Of a stretch of DNA of 64,000 nt, positions 41,607 to 51,163 are shown one piece after another. The translations under genes and the position numbers were made by a program. The stretch comes from Prevotella sp. (lineage in GTDB: Bacteria > Bacteroidota > Bacteroidia > Bacteroidales > Bacteroidaceae): positions 1 to 64,000 of the forward strand of contig JAFZSR010000076.1 in NCBI GenBank assembly GCA_017619275.1, read 5' to 3'. Position 1 is the first letter of the stretch, and each line of letters opens with the position of its first letter. Under the pieces are notes generated by a model. The model did no database searches, was not told the DNA's origin, and saw nothing but the letters and a program-made list of their open reading frames with translations.

Positions 41607-44036
41607 ATGGAATTGCTTTTCAATATTGAGTATTATACATCGTTTGGCGAGCAGCTGCGGTTGAACATCCTTGGACAAGAAGGAAGTCCGACAACCCACC
41701 ACATGCAAACCAACGATGGCCATCAATGGACTTGCCGAGTGCAATGGGATGGCCAGCCGGGAACTTATTTCGACTACTACTATAGCGTAGAGCGAGGCGA
41801 GACGGAAGTTCGCCATGAGTGGTTGGTGGCACCTCATAGACTGGAGTTGGCCGCCAAGATGGGCGTGCGCTATTTCATCTACGACCACTGGATAGATTCC
41901 CCCGAAGATGCCTACCTCTATTCGTCGGCCTTCACCGAGTGCGTGATGAGGCGTCAACGTCAGCTCAGTCCTGGAAGCGAATACCAGCGCACGGTGCGCT
42001 TGAAGGTGCGCGCCCCACAATTGCGCCAAAACCAAAGGCTTTCGTTGGTGGGAGCTCCTCACTATCTGGGAGGATGGAACACCGCCAATGCGCTGGCCAT
42101 GACAGAACATGAGAGCCATGAGTGGGTGGTGAGCCTTGATGGCGACCGACTGCCCGGACGGTTCGAGTTTAAGTTCATTATTGTGAACGACCGAGGCGAG
42201 GTGTCTTGGGAAACCGGCAATAATCGTTTTGTTGAACTACCCGACGTGGGCGTGCAGATGGCCGACGTGCTGGTGTATGAGCTGACGCAGGCTTCGTTCG
42301 CCGCCCATGCCTGGAAGGGAGCCGGCACGGTGATACCCGTGTTCTCGCTCCGTAGCGAGGGGAGTTTTGGAGTTGGCGACTTTGGCGACCTTCGGATGAT
42401 GGTCGACTGGTGTGCCGCCACCCAGCAACGCGTATTGCAGATATTGCCCATCAACGACACCAATATCAGCGGCACGTGGCAGGACTCCTATCCCTATAAC
42501 AGTATCAGCATTTATGCCCTACATCCTCAATACACCGACATGCGGCAATTGCCACCGCTGAAGGATGAGGCTCGCCGAGAACACTTCGAGCAGTTGAGAC
42601 AGGAGTTGAACCAATTGCCACAGATTGACTATGAGCGCATGTTCAGCACCAAGATGGAGTATCTGCGCGAGTTGTTCGCCCAAGAAGGAGCCAAGGTGAA
42701 GCGCACCAAGGCGTATAAGAATTTCGTCGAGGCAAACAAGGAATGGCTGGAGCCTTACGCACGCTTCTGCTATTATCGCGACCTCTATGGCACGGCCGAT
42801 TTCAATCAATGGCCACAACCGCTGGCAAAGCCCGACCAGAAGACAATGGATTTCTGGCACTACGTGCAGTTCAACCTCGACCAGCAGATGCACGAAGCCC
42901 ACGAGCATGCCCGTAGCAAGGGTGTGATCCTGAAGGGCGACATCCCCATCGGCATCAGCCGCGACGGCGTGGAGGCATGGGTGGAGCCGCGCTACTTCAA
43001 CCTGAACGGACAAGCCGGTGCACCGCCCGATGCCTTTAGCGAGGACGGTCAGAATTGGGGATTCCCCACCTACAACTGGGACGAGATGATGAAAGACGGT
43101 TGCCGCTGGTGGGTGCGCCGATTCAGCAAGATGCAACAGTTCTTCGATGCCTATCGCATCGACCACGTGTTGGGCTTCTTCCGCATCTGGGAGATTCCCG
43201 TCCCTCAAAAGAGTGGTCTCTATGGCCAGTTCCAGCCATCCTTGCCTATGACGCGCCAGGAGGTGGAGGCCTACGGCGTGACATTCCACGAAGAACTGTT
43301 TCTGCCCGATCATAAACAAAAGAACGGCAACGCTTGGCATCCCCGCATCAACGCTCCGAAGATGAGCGAGTTCAAATCCTTGCTCTCCGAGGACGAGCAA
43401 CAACGCTTCTGGAACCTCTACAACGATTATTTCTATCGTCGCATGAACCATTTCTGGTATGAGGAAGCCATGAAGAAGTTGCCACGCCTCACTCAGGCCA
43501 CCCGCATGCTTTGTTGTGCCGAAGACCTGGGCATGGTGCCCGATTGCGTGCCTTGGGTGATGAACGAGCTGCGCATCCTGACGCTCGAAATCCAATCAAT
43601 GCCTAAAGACCCTGCCGTGCGCTTCGGTCATCTCAGTCGCAATCCCTATCGCTCGGTGTGCACCATCAGTACACACGACATGTCAACGCTACGCCAATGG
43701 TGGGACGAGGACGAGGAGCGCACGCAAAACTACTACAACACCATGCTCTATCGCTCAGGAGCCGCTCCACATCCCCTGCCCGGATGGTTGGCCAAGGACA
43801 TCGTGAGCCGTCATCTCACGTCGCCCAGCATGCTTTGTCTGCTCTCACTTCAGGATTGGCTCAGCATCAACGAGAACCTGCGTCTGCCCGATCAGAACGC
43901 CGAGCGCATCAACATTCCTGCCAACCCACGCCATTATTGGCGCTATCGCATGCACATGACCATCGAGCAGCTGATGCAATCCGACGAGTTCAACGAGCAA
44001 ATGCGCGAACTCATCGTCAGTAGCGGAAGAGGATAG
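41607..44036 (+). CDS. malQ: 4-alpha-glucanotransferase with two N-terminal CBM20 modules
   Basis: 809 residues. Two starch-binding CBM20-like domains cover about 1-110 and 125-225 (the second has APHYLGGWNTANALAM). The GH77 domain follows: VFSLRSEGSFGVGDFGDL, PINDTNISGTWQDSYPYNSIS, AYRIDHVLGFFRIWEIP and CAEDLGMVPDCVPWVM. It transfers malto-oligosaccharyl units in starch and glycogen use; this plant-type DPE2-like layout is normal in Bacteroidota. No sus-like or other amylase gene adjoins it. Confidence 0.95.
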   Translation: MELLFNIEYYTSFGEQLRLNILGQEGSPTTHHMQTNDGHQWTCRVQWDGQPGTYFDYYYSVERGETEVRHEWLVAPHRLELAAKMGVRYFIYDHWIDSPEDAYLYSSAFTECVMRRQRQLSPGSEYQRTVRLKVRAPQLRQNQRLSLVGAPHYLGGWNTANALAMTEHESHEWVVSLDGDRLPGRFEFKFIIVNDRGEVSWETGNNRFVELPDVGVQMADVLVYELTQASFAAHAWKGAGTVIPVFSLRSEGSFGVGDFGDLRMMVDWCAATQQRVLQILPINDTNISGTWQDSYPYNSISIYALHPQYTDMRQLPPLKDEARREHFEQLRQELNQLPQIDYERMFSTKMEYLRELFAQEGAKVKRTKAYKNFVEANKEWLEPYARFCYYRDLYGTADFNQWPQPLAKPDQKTMDFWHYVQFNLDQQMHEAHEHARSKGVILKGDIPIGISRDGVEAWVEPRYFNLNGQAGAPPDAFSEDGQNWGFPTYNWDEMMKDGCRWWVRRFSKMQQFFDAYRIDHVLGFFRIWEIPVPQKSGLYGQFQPSLPMTRQEVEAYGVTFHEELFLPDHKQKNGNAWHPRINAPKMSEFKSLLSEDEQQRFWNLYNDYFYRRMNHFWYEEAMKKLPRLTQATRMLCCAEDLGMVPDCVPWVMNELRILTLEIQSMPKDPAVRFGHLSRNPYRSVCTISTHDMSTLRQWWDEDEERTQNYYNTMLYRSGAAPHPLPGWLAKDIVSRHLTSPSMLCLLSLQDWLSINENLRLPDQNAERINIPANPRHYWRYRMHMTIEQLMQSDEFNEQMRELIVSSGRG

Positions 44037-44115
44037 AACACACTACTCCCATCTATTAACTTACCACACTCTAAGCTAGGCTCAGAACATAAGTCTCAAA
44101 CTCTAAACAACTCAA

Positions 44116-44427
44116 ATGGTAAAACATGTCATTCTCTGGACATTAAATCCAGAACTCACAGAGGAAGAAAAACAAAACGTGAAAGCCGGCATCAAAGCCG
44201 GACTTGAAGGACTTGTGGGCAAGGTGCCTGGTCTCATCGACGTGAAGGTACACATCGACGGACGTCTCAACTCGTCGAATGCTGATGTGATGCTCGACTC
44301 AACCCTGGAGTCGGCCGAGGCACTGGCGGGCTATGCCAAGCACCCCGAACATGTGGTGGTGGCCAACGGTAAGGTGCGTCCCTACACCATCCAACGCTCA
44401 TGCCTGGACTTTGAAGTGAAAGATTGA
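44116..44427 (+). CDS. Dabb (stress-responsive A/B barrel) family protein
   Basis: 103 residues, one ferredoxin-like Dabb domain: VKHVILWTLNPELTEEEK at the start, LKVGKVPGLIDVKV-like middle (LVGKVPGLIDVKVHID), and YAKHPEHVVVANGKVRPYT near the end. Function of these small dimers is not settled. Its stop overlaps the ATG of rlmD by one base (TGATG), so they are coupled. Confidence 0.9.
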   Translation: MVKHVILWTLNPELTEEEKQNVKAGIKAGLEGLVGKVPGLIDVKVHIDGRLNSSNADVMLDSTLESAEALAGYAKHPEHVVVANGKVRPYTIQRSCLDFEVKD

Positions 44428-45866
44428 TGGCAAGGAAAAAGAAACCACTGCCCGTGATAGAGGGCGTGACAATCGAGGCGGTGGCCGCCGAAGGAAAATG
44501 CCTCTTCCATTGGGGCGATATGGTGGTGTTTGTACCCTGGTGCGTGCCAGGCGACGTATGCGATGTTCAGATACGTCGAAAGAAACATAGCTTCGCCGAG
44601 GGCGAGGTGGTTCGTTTCGTGGAGTATAGCAAGGTGAGAAGCACGCCCTTCTGCCAGCATTTTGGCGTGTGTGGAGGGTGCAAGTGGCAAAACCTGCCCT
44701 ACGAAGAGCAACTGAAGGCCAAGCAACAACAAGTCTTCGACCAGCTCACCCGTATAGGTAAGGTGGAATTGCCCCCCTTCAGACCTATCCTCGGCTCGGT
44801 GCAGACGCAGGCCTATCGTAATAAGCTTGACTTTGGATGTGCCAACAAGCGCTATATCACCAAGGAGGAGATGATGGCCGATGCGAACCCCGAAGCCCAC
44901 CAATCACTCAAGGACCGTCCGGCCATCGGTTTCCATATCACTGGCGCCTTCGACAAGATTCTTCCCATCGAGAAGTGCTGGCTCATGCACCCGCTTCACA
45001 ATGAGATTCGTAATGCCATCCGCGACTATGCGCTGGAGCATGGCATCAGCTTTTTCGACTTGCGTCAACAAAAGGGATTGCTTCGCGATGTCATCATTCG
45101 CAACTCCAATAGTGGCGAATGGATGGTCGTCGTCCAATTCCACTACGATGAGACGGGTGGCGAAGACGAGGCTTTGGCGCTAATGCAATTTGTGGCCGAC
45201 ACGTTCCCGCAAATCACGTCGCTGATGTATCTCAATAATCAGAAATGCAACGATACTATTGGCGATCAGGAAATCATCACGTTCAAGGGAACCGACCACA
45301 TCTTTGAACTGATGGCCGACCTGCGCTTCAAGGTGGGGCCAAAGTCATTCTATCAAACCAATACCGAGCAGGCTTTGCACCTCTATGAAGTGGCCCTCCA
45401 GTTGGCCCATCTATCGGGTACCGAAACCGTCTACGACCTCTATACGGGAACGGGCACTATCGCCAATTTCGTGGCCCGTCATGCCAATAGGGTGGTGGGG
45501 ATAGAGTACGTTCCCGAGGCCATCGAAGATGCCAAGGTAAATGCCCAGCTGAATGGCATCGACAACACAATCTTTTTTGCTGGCGACATGAAGGACATCC
45601 TCACCGATGATTTCATTGCCCAGCATGGCCATCCCGACGTGATCATCACCGATCCGCCACGCGCCGGTATGCACCCCGATGTGGTGAAAACCATCCTCAG
45701 GGCTGCTCCCAAGCGCATCGTTTATGTGAGTTGTAATCCCGCAACACAAGCACGCGATTTGCACGACTTAGACCAGAGCTATCGCGTGGCATGCGTGCAA
45801 CCTGTCGACATGTTCCCCCATACACCGCATGTGGAGAACGTGGTGTTGCTCGAGTTGAAGGGTTAG
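44427..45866 (+). CDS. rlmD: 23S rRNA (uracil-C5) methyltransferase, RlmD type
   Basis: 479 residues. An N-terminal TRAM domain, 4Fe-4S cysteines (CQHFGVCGGCKW and a later partner), an SAM-binding core (YDLYTGTGTIANFVA) and the catalytic motif VYVSCNPATQARDL. RlmD makes m5U1939 in 23S rRNA; family relatives (RumB, TrmA) differ, so the target is the usual annotation rather than shown. The start at ATG 44427 is preferred over the TTG at 44424. Confidence 0.92.
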   Translation: MARKKKPLPVIEGVTIEAVAAEGKCLFHWGDMVVFVPWCVPGDVCDVQIRRKKHSFAEGEVVRFVEYSKVRSTPFCQHFGVCGGCKWQNLPYEEQLKAKQQQVFDQLTRIGKVELPPFRPILGSVQTQAYRNKLDFGCANKRYITKEEMMADANPEAHQSLKDRPAIGFHITGAFDKILPIEKCWLMHPLHNEIRNAIRDYALEHGISFFDLRQQKGLLRDVIIRNSNSGEWMVVVQFHYDETGGEDEALALMQFVADTFPQITSLMYLNNQKCNDTIGDQEIITFKGTDHIFELMADLRFKVGPKSFYQTNTEQALHLYEVALQLAHLSGTETVYDLYTGTGTIANFVARHANRVVGIEYVPEAIEDAKVNAQLNGIDNTIFFAGDMKDILTDDFIAQHGHPDVIITDPPRAGMHPDVVKTILRAAPKRIVYVSCNPATQARDLHDLDQSYRVACVQPVDMFPHTPHVENVVLLELKG

Positions 45867-46673
45867 TTAGTCTTCTACATAGTCGGCCAACCCTTCAGCT
45901 TCCTCGTCGGGGTCGCTGCTACCCAAATCCATCATGGTTGAATAGTTGTCCTCGGTGATGTCCTCATCGTTGGGCTCTTCAATCTCGATGTCATCTTCAT
46001 CGGGCTTGTTGAAGGTGTCCTCGATTTCCACATCGCCGTCTTCGCTCTCGTCGTCATTACTGAACGAGTTGAACTTCATCTTGGGCTTCTCTGCCTCTGG
46101 CTTCAACTTGGCGAAGATGGCCTCCACCCAGGTGCCCTTCGGCACTTCGAGCACCTCGAAACCGTCGGCCAATTTCTTCTCATAAAGTCCCCCCTTCTTG
46201 TGAAGCCTGTCCTTGGGCAGGGTAGTGGTTGAGATGTCGAATCCGCTCTCAATGATGTCCTTGATGCTCTGAGAGAGGGAATCCCAACCGCCTCCAAAAT
46301 TGCGGTCGAGCACCTCGATCAGCTTGGCGGCCGAGATATGGCGAATGTTCTCATAGTTCAGGTCGGTGACGCGGCTGATAGGACGTTTCTTGATGGCCCA
46401 GGTGACCTTCACGTTCTCGTCCATCTTCACCTGTCCTACCTTGTATCCCATCTTTTCGTACTTCTGCTTCTGTAGTTTCGACTCACCGTTGATTTCCTCA
46501 ATCATGAAGGCGGCACGGATGATGTCTACATAGTGCCGCACGTTGTCTTTCACGTCGGCATCTTTCTCGGCACCCTCCCATAAGCGAAAGATATCATTTT
46601 CCTGAACATCCCAAACACTGCTTTTCGTAAGGGTTTTCAATGTAAGTGTTTTCTTTTCAGTTTGTTGATCCAT
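45867..46673 (-). CDS. Conserved hypothetical protein with acidic C-terminus
   Basis: 268 residues, no signal peptide. The N-terminal 200 residues look globular (WDVQENDIFRLWEGAEKDADV, IRHISAAKLIEVLDRNFGGGWDSLSQS), followed by about 65 residues rich in Asp and Glu. I do not recognise the family. Its stop codon begins immediately after the stop of rlmD, so convergent genes share no spacer. Cytoplasmic and, from the tail, possibly chaperone- or DNA-mimic-like, but that is speculation. Confidence 0.8.
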   Translation of the reverse strand: MDQQTEKKTLTLKTLTKSSVWDVQENDIFRLWEGAEKDADVKDNVRHYVDIIRAAFMIEEINGESKLQKQKYEKMGYKVGQVKMDENVKVTWAIKKRPISRVTDLNYENIRHISAAKLIEVLDRNFGGGWDSLSQSIKDIIESGFDISTTTLPKDRLHKKGGLYEKKLADGFEVLEVPKGTWVEAIFAKLKPEAEKPKMKFNSFSNDDESEDGDVEIEDTFNKPDEDDIEIEEPNDEDITEDNYSTMMDLGSSDPDEEAEGLADYVED

Positions 46674-46704
46674 AGGATTATTTTTGTTTTTTTGTTTATA
46701 GCTG

Positions 46705-46712
46705 CAAAAATA
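46705..46712 (-). promoter_or_regulatory. -7 box of the acidic hypothetical gene
   Basis: TATTTTTG on the minus strand, followed by CAGC, about 30 bp upstream of the start at 46673. Confidence 0.6.
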
Positions 46713-46829
46713 AATACTTTATTTCTTATTAGCAAGTTTTTTTTCAAATATTTTCATCCATCACACGATTTTGCTGAAAGTTTGTGGGGAAAAGGGGAAC
46801 ATCATTGCTTAGTGATGTGTAGAAATAAG

Positions 46830-46871
46830 TTCAGGAGGCAAACAGCTCGTAGCTTGTTTGCCTCCTGAACG
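46830..46871. terminator. Long hairpin after the PpiD-like gene
   Basis: GTTCAGGAGGCAAACA pairs perfectly with TGTTTGCCTCCTGAAC, 34 bp past the stop of the PpiD-like gene. No long T-run follows on either strand, so the hairpin is clear but termination is inferred. Confidence 0.7.
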
Positions 46872-46905
46872 AACCATTCCGTCTGGAATGATGCTTGCTT
46901 TCGCT

Positions 46906-49086
46906 TTAGAACTGGTAGCGGTTGTCCTGTACCTTAGCCTTGTCGCGCAACACGTCGAAGATGCCGGTTGTGCGGTTGTACTGCGAAGGCGAGAGAGCCA
47001 TGATGGCGCTGCGGATGAGCGATGTCTCCTGCTGCTTGCGGTCGAAGGCGGCATCCTTGGCTTCGCGGTTGACGACGTTGAAGAGGAACACACCATTGGT
47101 GCCCTTCACGATATTCTTTGCGGTTTCGCCCACGGCGGTGGCGGCTACGGCACCGCTGAGTCCACGCTCACGCTGGCCCTTCACATTGACAGTGTTGGGG
47201 AAGGTGATGTGGCTGATGGTGTCGACAAGGGCGCCCTTGGCCTGAGCCTCGGCAACGGTCTTGACACCTTCCAGCTGCTTAATCAGCATATCGGCTTTCT
47301 TGTCCTTCAGCACCTCTGCACGCAGGAACTCCTCAACGCTCTGCTGATCGAGATAGCCCACGGGGTGAACCTTCGTCACGGCAACGGCCAGGAAACGACC
47401 ATCGGCAGAATTCTGATAGATCTCGGAGATGCTTCCCTCGTTAGCCTGAGCAAAGGCCCACTTGACGGCCTCGCGGCTATTGGGCAGTACCTGATTGGTA
47501 CCGACACCATTGGCATTGCTCCTCAAGTTCTGCTGATCGAGCACCTGGAAATTGTACTTCGTGGCGTTCTGGTCGATCTCAGCGGCGTTCTTGCACTCGC
47601 TAAGGAACTGGCTAAACTGGTTGAATGCGTTCTCATAGGTGTCGTTGCTGAAGCGCACCTCGTTGCTCACGATGGCCACATCGTAGAGGGTGACGGGCTG
47701 GCGACGCTCGGTGACAACATAGAGACGAACGTGGTCGCTCATGGTGAGATGGCGAGCCTCGTTGAGGTTGGCCTCGTGCAGAGCGGTGTAGAGTGCCTTA
47801 TTGTCGGAACTGATGCTTTCCTCGTTTTGGTAGGTGTTGGCGCTAAACCAAGCCTTTGTGGCGCTCTGCCCCATGTTGACGGCTACGGTGTCGAAAGGTG
47901 TGCCACTACGGAGCACGGCAACCAAACTGTCGGCTGTCTTCACGGCGTCCTCAATCGTCTGTCCACCGATACGAATGTACTTGTAGCCAATGGAGTCGAT
48001 ACCCTGATAACGGCGGTTGAGGCGGGCAACGGCCATGTTCTCAACCATCTTGCCAGACTGCATGCTGTTATACTTGAATGGAGCGGTGACTTGCTTCTCC
48101 GAAAGCGAGTCGAGAGCGGCCTTCAGGGTAGCGGAGATGCGGTTCAGACCTGCCACGTTATATGGCATTCCCTCGCGGTAGACGATGGTGGAACGGTGCG
48201 AAGCCATGATGTCGGCCAAGGGCATGCTGTCGGCACGAAGCTCGTCGGCTGCGGTGAGAAGGCCATCGCGCAGGGTGTTGATGTCAGTCTCGGAAGGAAC
48301 CACATTGCAAACGGCATACTTGATGTCGCGCGTCTCGGTGTTCCACTTGAACATCTCCTTCTTCTCGTCGTACTTGGCCTTCAAGTCGGCGTCTTCAATC
48401 TTCACATCGTTGTCGTTTATGGTGGAGAAGGCGAGCGAAGCCAACTCAATCTGACTCTCACCATTCTGGCCGTCGAAAGCAATCTTTGCCGATGCCTCGT
48501 TGCTGAGCATGCAACCCTGCAACAGGGTCATATACTTCGACATGAGGAGCTGCTGGCGGAGCAATTTCTCGACAGTCTTCCAATAGAGGTCAAACTCCTG
48601 ATACTGGTCGGGCGAAGCCTGCTGAAGGTAGTTATAGACTTGCGTCACGTTGTTGAAGTCGAAAGCGCCGGTCTGCTGGTTGTAGAACATGGGGAGCAAG
48701 GGCAGGTTGCCTCTCTGCAGGATGGGGTGAGTGCCTTCCTGAAGCACTTGCTTCACCTCTTGGTCGGTGACGCCGAGGCCCAGCTTTTCAGCTTCTTTTT
48801 CCACAATCTGATTCTGCACGTAGCTCGACCATACGAACTCACGCAGTTGATCCTCGTCGACGTCCTGTCCAATCTGCTTGAACACGTTCTTGTACTCCTC
48901 GACGTTGGTTTGATAGTCTTGGATGGACAGTTTCGAGCCCATCACTTCTCCCACTTGCTGGCGAGCCTGATTGCTTGATGTCTCGCACGAGCGTGTAAAG
49001 TCAGTCGCAATGAAGCCAAAGAGGGCAAGACCGATAATACCGACGAGCCACGGTCCCCAGCTTCTGATTTTTCCAATTGCTGCCAT
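46906..49086 (-). CDS. SurA/PpiD-like periplasmic chaperone, anchored peptidyl-prolyl isomerase
   Basis: 726 residues. One N-terminal membrane anchor (WGPWLVGIIGLALFGFIATDF) places the rest in the periplasm. A SurA_N-type helical region follows (about 40-190), with a rotamase-like middle region and a long C-terminal chaperone part. PpiD-type proteins help fold outer-membrane and secreted proteins. Fourth in a run with the barrel protein, LptC and GldE-like gene, a common Bacteroidota arrangement, but it also has its own -7 box. Confidence 0.88.
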   Translation of the reverse strand: MAAIGKIRSWGPWLVGIIGLALFGFIATDFTRSCETSSNQARQQVGEVMGSKLSIQDYQTNVEEYKNVFKQIGQDVDEDQLREFVWSSYVQNQIVEKEAEKLGLGVTDQEVKQVLQEGTHPILQRGNLPLLPMFYNQQTGAFDFNNVTQVYNYLQQASPDQYQEFDLYWKTVEKLLRQQLLMSKYMTLLQGCMLSNEASAKIAFDGQNGESQIELASLAFSTINDNDVKIEDADLKAKYDEKKEMFKWNTETRDIKYAVCNVVPSETDINTLRDGLLTAADELRADSMPLADIMASHRSTIVYREGMPYNVAGLNRISATLKAALDSLSEKQVTAPFKYNSMQSGKMVENMAVARLNRRYQGIDSIGYKYIRIGGQTIEDAVKTADSLVAVLRSGTPFDTVAVNMGQSATKAWFSANTYQNEESISSDNKALYTALHEANLNEARHLTMSDHVRLYVVTERRQPVTLYDVAIVSNEVRFSNDTYENAFNQFSQFLSECKNAAEIDQNATKYNFQVLDQQNLRSNANGVGTNQVLPNSREAVKWAFAQANEGSISEIYQNSADGRFLAVAVTKVHPVGYLDQQSVEEFLRAEVLKDKKADMLIKQLEGVKTVAEAQAKGALVDTISHITFPNTVNVKGQRERGLSGAVAATAVGETAKNIVKGTNGVFLFNVVNREAKDAAFDRKQQETSLIRSAIMALSPSQYNRTTGIFDVLRDKAKVQDNRYQF

Positions 49087-49139
49087 TTAATTTGTTGATG
49101 TTTTATAGTTTGTTTTTTTGTTTTTTTTGATTCAGCGTG

Positions 49140-49147
49140 CAAAATTA
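49140..49147 (-). promoter_or_regulatory. -7 box of the PpiD-like gene
   Basis: TAATTTTG on the minus strand, followed by CACG, about 55 bp upstream of the start at 49086. Confidence 0.55.
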
Positions 49148-49176
49148 CAAATTTTGCGTGAAACAACGGCATCTTT

Positions 49177-50445
49177 TTACGAAAAATTCGCTTTTTCATT
49201 CACTTTTAGTCGAACAAGTTCGATTTTTGTGGCCGTATTCTTCACTATTTTGAATTCGAAGTGCCCAATCTTGATAATTTCGTTGAGTTTCGGGAAACTT
49301 TGATACTCGTGCAAGATGTAGCCTCCCACCGTCATATAATCGTCGCTTTCGGGAAGGTCGAGGTCGAACATTTCGTTCACTTTTTCTATTTCCAATCTCG
49401 CCGAAAGCATGTATTCGCCATTGTCGAGCCGCTTGGCCACATAGTTCACCGAGTCGTGTTCGTCTTCGATGTCGCCAAAAATCTCTTCCACGATGTCTTC
49501 CAGGGCGATGAGTCCGCTCGTGCCTCCAAACTCATCGACGACGATGCCAAGCGAGCTTTTCTTCTGGAGCAACATTTGCATCATCTTGCTGGCGAGCATG
49601 GTTTCAGGGACAAAGGCGATGGGCCTGATGCTCTTGCGCCAATCTTGTGGATTGCGGAACATCTCTTGCGAATGGATATACCCCACGATATGGTCGATGT
49701 CTTCGTGGTAGACAACGATTTTCGAGTGTCCGCTCTCCACGAAGAGCTGCTTCAGTTCGTCTATGCTGGCGGTGTCTTCCACGGCGTCCATCTCGGTGCG
49801 TGGCACCATACAGTCGCGAACACGCGTCTCCGAGAAGTCGAGGGCGTTCTGGAAGATGCGCACTTCCTCGTCAATCTTCTCGTTGTCGTTGGCGTTGTCC
49901 AAACTGCTCTGCACCAGGTAATCAAGGTCAACCTTGGTGAATTCTTTGTCGTCTTCTTCCTTTGTTATTCGGATGCCCACCATTCGAAGCAATCCCTTGG
50001 AAAGCAGGGTGGCAAAGCGCGATATGGGCCATAGCACCACATAGCAAATCCATGCTGGCAGGGCGAAGAACGAGAGCATGCCGTTGGGGTTTGACTTGAA
50101 GATGGTTTTGGGGAGGAACTCACCGGTGAAGAGCACCACGAGGGTGGAGAGCAACGTGTCGGCCGTGACTCGCGATGCGTCGTCGAACGTCTTGAACAGG
50201 GTCTGGTCGAAGATTTGGGCAAAGAGGATGCCGTAAATGACCAGCGCGATGTTGTTACCCACCAACATGGTGGAAACAAAGTTGGAAGGATGCCGGTAGA
50301 AGAGGTCGATGGCTCGTTGCGACAAGCTTTTCTCGCGAGCAACTTCGGCCAATAGTCGATTGCTCGATACAAAAGCGATTTCCATGCCCGAGAAGAAGGC
50401 CGAGAAAATCATCGCCACCAGTAGTCCTATAATGAGCGAATACAT
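49177..50445 (-). CDS. CNNM/CorC-type membrane protein with CBS domains (GldE-like)
   Basis: 422 residues. A DUF21 membrane domain (about 1-180: LIIGLLVAMIFSAFFSGMEIAFVSS), two CBS domains (about 200-320: MVPRTEMDAVEDTASIDEL, DFAGTSGLIALEDIV-like), and a CorC_HlyC C-terminal domain. Family members take part in Mg2+/Co2+ efflux or, as GldE, gliding. Its position between LptC and the PpiD-like gene is conserved across Bacteroidota (recalled). The upstream gene is only 5 bp away. Confidence 0.9.
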   Translation of the reverse strand: MYSLIIGLLVAMIFSAFFSGMEIAFVSSNRLLAEVAREKSLSQRAIDLFYRHPSNFVSTMLVGNNIALVIYGILFAQIFDQTLFKTFDDASRVTADTLLSTLVVLFTGEFLPKTIFKSNPNGMLSFFALPAWICYVVLWPISRFATLLSKGLLRMVGIRITKEEDDKEFTKVDLDYLVQSSLDNANDNEKIDEEVRIFQNALDFSETRVRDCMVPRTEMDAVEDTASIDELKQLFVESGHSKIVVYHEDIDHIVGYIHSQEMFRNPQDWRKSIRPIAFVPETMLASKMMQMLLQKKSSLGIVVDEFGGTSGLIALEDIVEEIFGDIEDEHDSVNYVAKRLDNGEYMLSARLEIEKVNEMFDLDLPESDDYMTVGGYILHEYQSFPKLNEIIKIGHFEFKIVKNTATKIELVRLKVNEKANFS

Positions 50446-50450
50446 AACAA

Positions 50451-51137
50451 TCAGTATTTTGGACGTTTCTCGGCCGCAGGTCTTACGTAGTTAGCCTCAG
50501 CGGTTGTATCACTGGGAGCCGGTTCGGTTGCGTTGTTGCCTCCTTCCATGTCGTTTGCCAGGAACGATCCCTTCGAATTAGTCACAAGATAGTGTTCCAT
50601 CTTCTCGTCACTTCGGAAATAGGAGCCTTCCATGGTGCGCTCGGGCGTGACGACACGCGAGAATACGGTGCTATAAAACTCATGTTTCAATCCGTCCCAG
50701 AATAGTTCTTCGCTGGTGTAGATGAGTCCTTTGGAATTGCGGATGCTCACGCGACCGCGCAATTTCCATAGTCGTTGACGATCGAAATACCAAGCAGTGT
50801 CGGCCTGTATATATCCTTCCACATGGAATTGTTCGTCGAACTGCTCGAAGAAAATTCCCTTCATGAACTCCCATCGTGAGGGATTCTTGGCAGTGTTCAC
50901 TTCCCATCGCTCTGTGACGATGCGATATTTGATAACCCCCGAATCGCTGATGAGCGTGTTCACGCCGAAGCTCTGCATCATGGCCACCGAGTCTTCAGGG
51001 TTCACGGCATCGGCAATGTGCTCCTGCGCTTCACTACAGGCAAAACTCAATGAAAGATGATAAATGACAAATAATACGGCTGCCAGCTTCTTCAGAAGCC
51101 GACAGACGCCATTGGGTTTCATCTTCTCGCTTGTCAT
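50451..51137 (-). CDS. lptC: LPS export protein LptC, lipoprotein form
   Basis: 228 residues from ATG 51137. A lipoprotein signal ends at FAC (C34). The mature part carries an OstA/LptC-like fold: FGVNTLISDSGVIKYRIVTERWE, FFEQFDEQFHVEGYIQADTAWY, WKLRGRVSIRNSKG. LptC carries LPS across the periplasm from LptBFG. Its signal segment (CRLLKKLAA) is almost identical to the zinc-ribbon lipoprotein at 25984 and looks repeat-derived, so the ancestral N-terminus was probably replaced or extended. Confidence 0.88.
   Translation of the reverse strand: MTSEKMKPNGVCRLLKKLAAVLFVIYHLSLSFACSEAQEHIADAVNPEDSVAMMQSFGVNTLISDSGVIKYRIVTERWEVNTAKNPSRWEFMKGIFFEQFDEQFHVEGYIQADTAWYFDRQRLWKLRGRVSIRNSKGLIYTSEELFWDGLKHEFYSTVFSRVVTPERTMEGSYFRSDEKMEHYLVTNSKGSFLANDMEGGNNATEPAPSDTTAEANYVRPAAEKRPKY
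51053..51105 (-). repeat. Repeat-like segment encoding a signal peptide (copy B)
   Basis: On the minus strand GTCGGCTTCTGAAGAAGCTG followed by GCAGCCGTATTATTTGTC and TTATCAT units matches copy A at 26012-26077 (25 of the first 27 bases). It encodes the LptC lipoprotein signal. Confidence 0.65.
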
Positions 51138-51163
51138 CAATTATTTAGGCCGCAGACCGCTCA

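Noticed and set aside
42519-43595. 358-residue open frame antisense to malQ
   Set aside because: Shadow; malQ motifs are unambiguous on the plus strand.
46858-48978. 706-residue open frame antisense to the PpiD-like gene
   Set aside because: Same effect of strand-biased codons; the sense gene has clear anchor and domain structure.
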